5,153 nt of DNA from Duodenibacillus intestinigallinarum (GTDB taxonomy: Bacteria; Pseudomonadota; Gammaproteobacteria; Burkholderiales; Burkholderiaceae_F): positions 1-5,153 of the forward strand of contig DXAH01000059.1 of assembly GCA_019117105.1 (NCBI GenBank). The letters run 5' to 3'. Shown one piece after another: positions 1 through 5,153 of the stretch. Each line of letters starts with the position of its first letter. Positions within the stretch are counted from its first letter, which is position 1. The notes beneath the pieces were generated by a model. It had not been told where the DNA came from. It did no database searches and saw only the letters and a list, made by a program, of their open reading frames with translations. A program made the position numbers and the translations under genes.

Positions 1-410
1 TTGACCCAACCCGAAAGCCACGCACGGTCAATGATGGCTCGCTCAATGGTTTTAATACCGACGGCAGCGTCTTCGAGGTAATACTGCGTGCAGCCGGCTT
101 CACAAATGGCCGGACACACGCGGCTTGTAAATTCCGGAAAACTGCTCGTCGAATTCAGGCACTCCCAGGCGGCTCGCCACTTGCCGTCACGCACGAGACG
201 ATTGAAGTCCACCGGTCGGTTATGCAGCGGGCAGCTTGCCGAACAAAACGGCGTTCCGCAATGCAGACAGCGCTTCGATTGTTGATGAATCTGCTCGTCA
301 TCGAGAGCAATCGTGAAGTCTCCGAAATGCTTGATGCGCTCTTCTACGCTCTGGTGACCGAACTCAATGCGCTGCAGCGGTGCGTTCGGCTGATTTTTGT
401 TTACGGTCAT
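1..410 (-). CDS. gltD: Glutamate synthase small subunit GltD, N-terminal part (cut by window edge)
   Basis: This is the beta subunit of glutamate synthase, an FAD enzyme that oxidises NADPH and passes electrons to GltB. Only the first 136 codons plus two bases are present; the gene continues beyond base 1, so the FAD and NADPH Rossmann domains (expected length about 450-490 residues) are not seen. The visible part is the N-terminal iron-sulfur domain. It has one cysteine group, C48, C51, C56 and C60 (within RCLHCGTPFCSASCPLHNRP), and a second, C99, C103 and C107 (VCPAICEAGC), followed by VGIKTIERAIIDRAW, all typical of GltD. The start at 410 (MTVNKNQPNAPLQ) is supported by an AGGAG site 6 bases upstream. 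The gene lies 12 bases after the gltB stop, so the two form an operon. The loop after C107 (TQYYLEDAAV) differs from the more usual form. Related FAD-Fe-S subunits (such as those of dihydropyrimidine dehydrogenase) share this domain, but the position after gltB makes GltD the clear choice. Confidence 0.96.
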   Translation of the reverse strand, partial: MTVNKNQPNAPLQRIEFGHQSVEERIKHFGDFTIALDDEQIHQQSKRCLHCGTPFCSASCPLHNRPVDFNRLVRDGKWRAAWECLNSTSSFPEFTSRVCPAICEAGCTQYYLEDAAVGIKTIERAIIDRAWLSGWV

Positions 411-415
411 TGTCG

Positions 416-421
416 TCTCCT
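416..421 (-). promoter_or_regulatory. Ribosome binding site of gltD, next to the gltB stop codon
   Basis: The minus strand reads TAA (gltB stop), C, AGGAGA, CGACA, ATG (gltD start). The site begins two bases after the stop codon, so a ribosome ending on gltB covers it. This fits coupled translation of the two subunits. The gap has no room for a terminator or a separate promoter. Confidence 0.88.
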
Positions 422-422
422 G

Positions 423-3400
423 TTATTGCCGACCGGCACCGGCCAAAAGCGCTTCCTTGTACTGAAGCGGCATCACTTTCACGAAACGCGCGCGAGCATT
501 GCTCCAATGCTCAAGCAATTCTGCGGCCAATTTGGAGCCCGTAAACCGCGCGTGGCGCTCAATGAGCTCCTTTAAGAGCTCTTCATCGGTCTTGCCGAGA
601 TGCCATGTACGCGAATCGCCCGAACGCTTCTGCTCGGATTTCGCGACGACTCGCTCAAGCGCAACCATCGACGTGTTGCAATGCGACTCGAAGTCACCCT
701 CGGCGTCAAACACATAGGCCACACCGCCCGACATGCCCGAAGCAAAGTTGCGCCCCGTTTTGCCGAGCACCACCACAGTGCCTCCCGTCATGTATTCGCA
801 GCCATGGTCCCCCGTGCCTTCCACCACGGCGCTCGCTCCCGACAGACGCACCGCAAAGCGCTCGCCTGCGACACCGTTGAAATAGGCTTCGCCCGAAGTC
901 GCTCCGTAAAGCGTCGTATTGCCGGCAATGATGTTTTCCTGCGCTTTGCCGTGAAAGTCGTCTCCCGCCTTCACGATGATGCGGCCGCCCGAGAGCCCTT
1001 TGCCGACATAGTCGTTGGCGTCGCCTTCGAGCACCATCGTCATGCCGGGTACCGCAAAGGCCCCGAACGACTGACCGGCCGTCCCTTTAAACGTCAAGTG
1101 CACCGTATCGTCGGCCAACCCCTGTGCGCCGTACAGATCAACGATTGCGTGCGCAATCTGCGTGCCTACCGTACGGTTGATATTGCGTATGGCGTAGGTT
1201 TTACGAACAGCCTGACCTTGCCGGATGTGCCGATCAATTTCGGCAAGAATTTGTGCGTCCAGACTCTTTTCGAGATCATGCTTTTGGGCCAAACGATGGC
1301 GCCGTTCCTCAGGACGGCTCTGCGGCCTGTACAGCACTCGTGCAAGATCGACGCCTTGAGCCTTCCAGTTGTCAATGTCGTCTCGCTGCTCCAGAAGGTC
1401 ACTGCGTCCGATCAACTCTTCAAACCGTCGAACACCCAGCTGCGCCATGATTTCACGCACCTCTTGGGCCACGAAGAAGAAGTAGTTGACTACATGCGAG
1501 GGCTGCCCTTTGAAGCGCTTCCTCAATTGAGGATCCTGCGTGGCAATGCCGACAGGACACGTGTTGAGATGACACTGGCGCATCATCAGGCAGCCTTCGA
1601 CCACCAAAGGCGCCGTGGCAAACCCGAACTCGTCGGCTCCGAGCATGGCCCCGATCACCACGTCTCGCCCGGTCTTTATCTGTCCGTCGACCTGCAGCAC
1701 CACGCGCTCGCGCAGCTTGTTGACGACAAGCGTCTGCTGCGTTTCAGCCAATCCCACCTCCCAGCAGCTTCCGGCGTGCTTGACGGAGGAAACGGGGCTT
1801 GCGCCCGTACCGCCGTCGTGTCCGGCAATGACAATATGGTCGGCCTTGGCTTTGGCAACGCCTGCGGCCACCGTTCCCACACCCGTTTCGCTCACGAGCT
1901 TGACCGAAATGTCGGCCTTGCCGTTGGCGCACTTGAGGTCATGGATGAGCTGCGCCAAATCCTCGATCGAATAGATGTCGTGGTGCGGCGGCGGAGAAAT
2001 CAATCCCACGCCGGGCACCGAATAGCGCAGTTCGGCAATGTATTCGGTCACCTTGTGCCCGGGAAGTTGTCCTCCTTCACCGGGCTTGGCGCCTTGAGCC
2101 ATCTTGATCTGAATCTGATCGGCGCTAGCCAGATATTGCTCAGTCACGCCGAAGCGACCGCTTGCCACCTGCTTGATGCGCGAGCGCAGACTGTCGCCGT
2201 CTTCGAGCTCGATGTCGGCCACAATGCGGTCGTGTCCGAGAACGTCGGCAACCGTCATGCCTTTTTTGACCACGGAGTGTCCCGCCTTGAGTTCGGCCTC
2301 ATAGCGTTTCGGATCTTCACCGCCTTCGCCGGTGTTGCTCTTGCCGCCGATGCGGTTCATGGCAACGGCAAGCGTCGCATGAGCCTCCGCAGAAATGGAG
2401 CCCATGCTCATCGCGCCCGTCGCAAAACGCTTGACGATGTCCTTGGCGGGCTCCACCTCATCAATCGGAACCGGTGTGCAGTTTTCCGTCTTAAAACGCA
2501 ACAAACCGCGCAGCGTCATCTGCCGACGGCTCTGATCGTTGATGATTGATGCGTACTCCTTGTAGGTCTGATAGTTCTTCTGGCGAGACGCTCTCTGCAG
2601 CTTGACGATCGCCTCGGGCGTCCACATATGCTCTTCGCCGTCAGCACGCCAAGCATATTGGCCGCCTGAATCCAATTGCGCCTTGATCGGCATGCGTTTG
2701 GCGTAGGCTGCGTCGTGCCGTTTAACCGCCTCCCGCATGACGTCAAACAGCCCCAGACCTTCGATTTTGGACGGCGTACCGTGAAAATAACGGGCCACAA
2801 ACTCACTGTTAAGGCCGACAGCTTCAAAGATGCGGGCTCCGCGGTAGCTCATGACCGTGCAGATGCCCATCTTGGCCATTACTTTGGTTAGTCCCTTGCC
2901 GACGGCCTTGACGTAATGCGACACCGCATCTTCAGGCGAAAGCCCTGCCAAGGGAGCCGCCTTGCGGATCAGTGCCAAACTCAGATACGGATGCACAGCT
3001 TCGGCGCCGTACCCCAAAAGCAGCGCAAAGTCATGCGTCTCGAAAACCGCCCCCGAGTGCACGATCAGACCCGTATTGGTGCGCAATCCTTCCCGGATGA
3101 GATGCTGATGCAGCGCGCTCAAAGCCAGAAGAACCGGAACGGCCACGCGCTCGCGGCTCACGTTTTCGTCGCTCAGAATAAGGATGTTATAGCCCTCGCC
3201 GATCGCATCGACTGCCTGCGCGCAAAGACTTGCCAGATGCGCCTCCACGCCGCTGTCGCCCCAGGCGGACGGGTAGGTGATGTCAATCTCGAAGCTGCGG
3301 AATTTTCCTGCCGTGTGCTCGTCAATCGTGCGCAGCTTGGCCATATCGTTTTCAACAAGCACCGGCTGAAAAATTTCAATTCGCCGCGGCGGGTTGACGT

Positions 3401-5099
3401 TGTTGACATCCAGGAGATTGGGCTTGGGGCCGATGAAGCTCATGAGGCTTGTCACCAACTCTTCGCGGATCGGGTCGATCGGCGGATTGGTGACCTGCGC
3501 AAAGAGCTGTTTGAAGTAGGCAAAAAACGACTGCGTTTTTTGAGAAAGAACCGGAAGAGCCGCGTCGTTTCCCATAGACCCGGTGGGCTCCATTCCCTTG
3601 GTTGCCATCGGCATCAGAACGACGTCTACGTCTTCCTGAGTCATCCCGAATACGCGCTGCAGCTCTGCCAATCGGTCGTCGGCCATCGGCGCTTGAGCGG
3701 TTGACTCTTCATCGGCGCTGAGATCAGCCAAACGCAGATTGAGTCGCTCCACCCACTCTCGATAAGGCTTGTCGAGCGCCACCTGATTCTTGATTTCTTC
3801 GTCGGAAATGATGCGGCCCTGCACCGTATCGATAAAGAGCATTTTGCCCGGCTCAATGCGCCATTTGCGGCGGACGCGTCCTTCCGGAATGGGCAATACG
3901 CCCACTTCAGAGGCCAACACCACCGTGTCGTCTTCCGTTTCGATGTAGCGCGCCGGCCGCAGACCGTTGCGATCGAGCATGGCACCGATCTGTACGCCGT
4001 TCGTAAAGACCAACGCCGCCGGCCCGTCCCAGGCTTCCATCATCGGAGCATGGTAGGCGTAGAACGCCTGCCGATCGGCATCCATCGTCTCGGAGCGTTC
4101 CCACGCCTCCGGCACCAGCATCATCATGGCCTGCGGCAGCGAATAGCCCGCCATTACGAGCAGCTCAACAGCATTGTCCAAGCTGGCCGTATCGGATTGT
4201 CCTTCATAGATGAGCGGCACGAGCTTTTTGACGTCGTCTCCCAAAACGGCCGACTTCCAGACGTTTTCCCGAGCGCGAATCCAGTTGTAATTTCCCTTGA
4301 CGGTATTGATTTCGCCGTTGTGTGCGATGTAGCGATACGGATGAGCCAAGGCCCAGGCCGGAAACGTATTGGTGGAAAAACGCTGATGCACGACGGCAAC
4401 GGCACTCTTGCAAGCAGGGTTTTGCAAATCCCTGTAGTAGCGTCCGACCTGATCGGCCAAAAGCAAACCTTTGTAGACCACGGTGCGAGTACTCATCGAG
4501 GGTACGAAATACTCGCCGCCGTGTTTGAGTTTCAGTGACTGGATTCGATGCGAAGCACTCTTGCGAATCACATAAAGCTTGCGCTCGAGAGCATCCTGAA
4601 CCATCACGTCGGGGCCGCGACCGATAAAAATCTGACGAATGACGGGTTCGGAGGCCCGCACCGTCGGGCTCATTTCCATCGTTTGATCCACGGGCACGTC
4701 GCGCCAGCCGAGCACCACCTGGCCTTCCTTTTTGACCATGCGTTCGAGCTCCTGCTCGCAGGCTTGGCGGGAGGCGGGCTCCCTCGGCAGAAAGATCATG
4801 CCGACGCCATAGTCGCCGGGCGCCGGGAGTTTGACTCCGAGCGCTGCCATTTCTTCACGATAAAACGCATCCGGAATCTGAATCAGAATGCCCGCACCGT
4901 CACCGCACAGGGGATCGGCACCGACGGCACCGCGGTGATCAAGATTGTGAAGAATCAAAAGCGCGTCTTCAATGATCTTGTGCGATACATGTCCCTTGAT
5001 ATTGGCCACAAAGCCGACACCGCAGGCGTCGTGCTCGGCATCCGGACGATACAGGCCTTTTGCGGCAGCCTCCTGCCGCACGGCTTGCGAACTAGCCAT
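423..5099 (-). CDS. gltB: Glutamate synthase (NADPH) large subunit GltB, complete
   Basis: This is the alpha subunit of cytoplasmic glutamate synthase (GOGAT), which makes two glutamates from glutamine and 2-oxoglutarate using electrons supplied by GltD. At 1558 residues it is full length for the family (about 1480-1570). Domains in order: a class II glutamine amidotransferase at about 26-430, with nucleophile C26 exposed by propeptide removal and expected catalytic or oxyanion residues R240, N261-G262 and D303; a central domain at about 480-765; an FMN-binding synthase barrel at about 840-1190, with GGKSNTGEGGEDP (918-930), QGAKPGEGGQLPG (1002-1014), SPPPHHDIYS (1035-1044) and GHDGGTGASP (1093-1102); 3Fe-4S ligands C1170, C1176 and C1181; and a glycine-rich beta-helix at about 1330-1475. 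The start at 5099 is chosen because GGGAG lies 6 bases upstream. An in-frame GTG at 5138 would add 13 residues but has no ribosome site. Nothing is truncated or frameshifted. One oddity is C1112 in SCWE, where proline is usual. The assignment is secure; catalytic residues are mapped from memory of the Azospirillum enzyme. Confidence 0.98.
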   Translation of the reverse strand: MASSQAVRQEAAAKGLYRPDAEHDACGVGFVANIKGHVSHKIIEDALLILHNLDHRGAVGADPLCGDGAGILIQIPDAFYREEMAALGVKLPAPGDYGVGMIFLPREPASRQACEQELERMVKKEGQVVLGWRDVPVDQTMEMSPTVRASEPVIRQIFIGRGPDVMVQDALERKLYVIRKSASHRIQSLKLKHGGEYFVPSMSTRTVVYKGLLLADQVGRYYRDLQNPACKSAVAVVHQRFSTNTFPAWALAHPYRYIAHNGEINTVKGNYNWIRARENVWKSAVLGDDVKKLVPLIYEGQSDTASLDNAVELLVMAGYSLPQAMMMLVPEAWERSETMDADRQAFYAYHAPMMEAWDGPAALVFTNGVQIGAMLDRNGLRPARYIETEDDTVVLASEVGVLPIPEGRVRRKWRIEPGKMLFIDTVQGRIISDEEIKNQVALDKPYREWVERLNLRLADLSADEESTAQAPMADDRLAELQRVFGMTQEDVDVVLMPMATKGMEPTGSMGNDAALPVLSQKTQSFFAYFKQLFAQVTNPPIDPIREELVTSLMSFIGPKPNLLDVNNVNPPRRIEIFQPVLVENDMAKLRTIDEHTAGKFRSFEIDITYPSAWGDSGVEAHLASLCAQAVDAIGEGYNILILSDENVSRERVAVPVLLALSALHQHLIREGLRTNTGLIVHSGAVFETHDFALLLGYGAEAVHPYLSLALIRKAAPLAGLSPEDAVSHYVKAVGKGLTKVMAKMGICTVMSYRGARIFEAVGLNSEFVARYFHGTPSKIEGLGLFDVMREAVKRHDAAYAKRMPIKAQLDSGGQYAWRADGEEHMWTPEAIVKLQRASRQKNYQTYKEYASIINDQSRRQMTLRGLLRFKTENCTPVPIDEVEPAKDIVKRFATGAMSMGSISAEAHATLAVAMNRIGGKSNTGEGGEDPKRYEAELKAGHSVVKKGMTVADVLGHDRIVADIELEDGDSLRSRIKQVASGRFGVTEQYLASADQIQIKMAQGAKPGEGGQLPGHKVTEYIAELRYSVPGVGLISPPPHHDIYSIEDLAQLIHDLKCANGKADISVKLVSETGVGTVAAGVAKAKADHIVIAGHDGGTGASPVSSVKHAGSCWEVGLAETQQTLVVNKLRERVVLQVDGQIKTGRDVVIGAMLGADEFGFATAPLVVEGCLMMRQCHLNTCPVGIATQDPQLRKRFKGQPSHVVNYFFFVAQEVREIMAQLGVRRFEELIGRSDLLEQRDDIDNWKAQGVDLARVLYRPQSRPEERRHRLAQKHDLEKSLDAQILAEIDRHIRQGQAVRKTYAIRNINRTVGTQIAHAIVDLYGAQGLADDTVHLTFKGTAGQSFGAFAVPGMTMVLEGDANDYVGKGLSGGRIIVKAGDDFHGKAQENIIAGNTTLYGATSGEAYFNGVAGERFAVRLSGASAVVEGTGDHGCEYMTGGTVVVLGKTGRNFASGMSGGVAYVFDAEGDFESHCNTSMVALERVVAKSEQKRSGDSRTWHLGKTDEELLKELIERHARFTGSKLAAELLEHWSNARARFVKVMPLQYKEALLAGAGRQ
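5025..5099 (-). other. GltB propeptide (25 codons) ahead of the catalytic cysteine
   Basis: Large subunits of glutamate synthase are made with a short leader peptide that is removed so that a cysteine becomes the N-terminal residue and acts as the glutaminase nucleophile. Here residues 1-25 precede C26 in the motif HDACGVGF, and the cysteine codon is TGC at 5024-5022. The leader is rich in alanine, has no hydrophobic segment, and so is not a secretion signal. Its length of 25 is in the range known for the family (36 in Azospirillum, 42 in E. coli, from memory). Cleavage is inferred from the family, not seen. Confidence 0.85.
5061..5080 (-). repeat. Perfect 8-bp inverted repeat (hairpin) in the start of gltB
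   Basis: The minus strand reads TGCGGCAG, GAGG, CTGCCGCA: two arms of 8 bases that pair perfectly around a 4-base loop, with 6 of 8 pairs G-C. In the mRNA it spans bases +20 to +39 of the coding region (codons 7-13, VRQEAAA). AGGAGG, a strong Shine-Dalgarno-like sequence, covers the end of the first arm and the loop (5074-5069). It is not a terminator, as no U-run follows on either strand. The repeat is seen directly; any role is unproven. Confidence 0.6.
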
Positions 5100-5153
5100 G
5101 GAGTTCTCCCTTTTGTTCGAGTTTTTTTGTTCCGGCACTGGAAAGCTTTTTTT
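5100..5153 (-). other. 5' leader upstream of gltB, cut by the window edge
   Basis: These 54 bases precede gltB in the direction of transcription. Read on the minus strand they are purine- and A-rich, with an A7 run at 5153-5147 (possibly longer outside the window), a second A7 run at 5128-5122 and an A4 run just before the ribosome site. The region is much more AT-rich than the gene, as expected for an untranslated leader. I see no convincing -10/-35 pair, operator, riboswitch or terminator; the promoter probably lies beyond the right edge. Confidence 0.5.
5106..5111 (-). promoter_or_regulatory. Ribosome binding site of gltB
   Basis: On the minus strand the sequence reads AGGGAG, then AACTCC, then ATG. 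The 6-base gap is a good Shine-Dalgarno spacing. It fixes the gltB start at 5099 rather than at the in-frame GTG at 5138, which is preceded only by AAGCTTTCCA. Confidence 0.85.

Noticed and set aside
431..444. Small hairpin at the end of gltB (minus strand GGCCG, GTGC, CGGTC), just before the stop codon.
   Set aside because: It has 5 bp including a G-U pair, no U-run follows, and it is encoded by the Gly-Ala-Gly tail. It is too weak to call a terminator or control element.
1166..1402. Short minus-strand frames nested in gltB (also 1676-1882, 2516-2827, 3173-3409, 3641-3985, 4154-4405) as possible overlapping genes.
   Set aside because: They are out-of-frame readings inside a continuous, well-conserved coding sequence, with no family resemblance or clear ribosome site.
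600..2549. A 649-codon open frame on the plus strand, opposite gltB, and others in the same frame at 222-575, 2676-2891, 2916-3704 and 4050-4538.
   Set aside because: All lie in the register where each plus-strand codon is the exact complement of a gltB codon. Stops there appear only where gltB uses TTA, CTA or TCA. The long frame runs between Leu1509 (TTA at 575-573) and Ser851 (TCA at 2549-2547), so it reflects rare use of these codons over about 657 positions. The translation resembles no family I recognise, and gltB is clearly the real gene.
5100..5138. In-frame GTG at 5138 as a start that lengthens GltB by 13 residues.
   Set aside because: No Shine-Dalgarno sequence precedes it, the extra residues are encoded by the A-rich leader, and the ATG at 5099 has a well-placed AGGGAG. 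The extension would include the ribosome site itself.
5134..5146. Sigma-54-like GG and GC elements on the plus strand near the right edge.
   Set aside because: The gap between GG and GC is 9 bases instead of 10, the flanking consensus is weak, and it points away from gltB.
5131..5153. Possible rho-independent terminator on the plus strand: TTCC, GGCACT, GGAA followed by AGC and a T7 run.
   Set aside because: The stem is only 4 bp, and no plus-strand gene ends here. The T-run is better seen as an A-run of the gltB leader.

Overview
The window holds most of a gltBD operon, read from right to left on the minus strand. It encodes the two subunits of NADPH-dependent glutamate synthase (GOGAT). 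From the right edge there is a short A-rich leader (about 5100-5153, cut by the window). The complete gene for the large subunit GltB follows (5099 down to 423, 1558 codons). After a 12-base gap comes the first 136 codons of the small subunit GltD (410 down to 1), which runs off the left edge. No RNA genes, mobile elements, CRISPR arrays, attachment sites or origins are visible. There is no stretch longer than 54 bases without a gene.

The two products work as one enzyme. GltD takes electrons from NADPH through its FAD and passes them through iron-sulfur clusters to the 3Fe-4S centre and FMN of GltB. GltB hydrolyses glutamine at its N-terminal cysteine and channels the ammonia to the FMN domain. 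There it is added to 2-oxoglutarate and reduced, giving two glutamates. Together with glutamine synthetase this is the main high-affinity route of ammonia assimilation.

The organism is very probably a betaproteobacterium, most likely in Burkholderiales. The GltB sequence resembles remembered Burkholderia-type GltB almost block for block, for example in the N-terminal 200 residues and around the iron-sulfur motif. The base composition looks moderate (mid-50s % GC by eye, not counted), lower than in Burkholderia itself. That would suit a host-associated lineage such as Sutterellaceae, but this placement is inference.

This is an ordinary housekeeping locus, and I found no new system in it. The points worth a second look are small. 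The first codons of gltB form a perfect 8-bp hairpin whose loop region contains an AGGAGG Shine-Dalgarno-like sequence. A cysteine sits where a proline is expected in the FMN domain of GltB. The loop after the second cysteine group of GltD is altered. A 650-codon open frame on the opposite strand of gltB is explained by codon choice.
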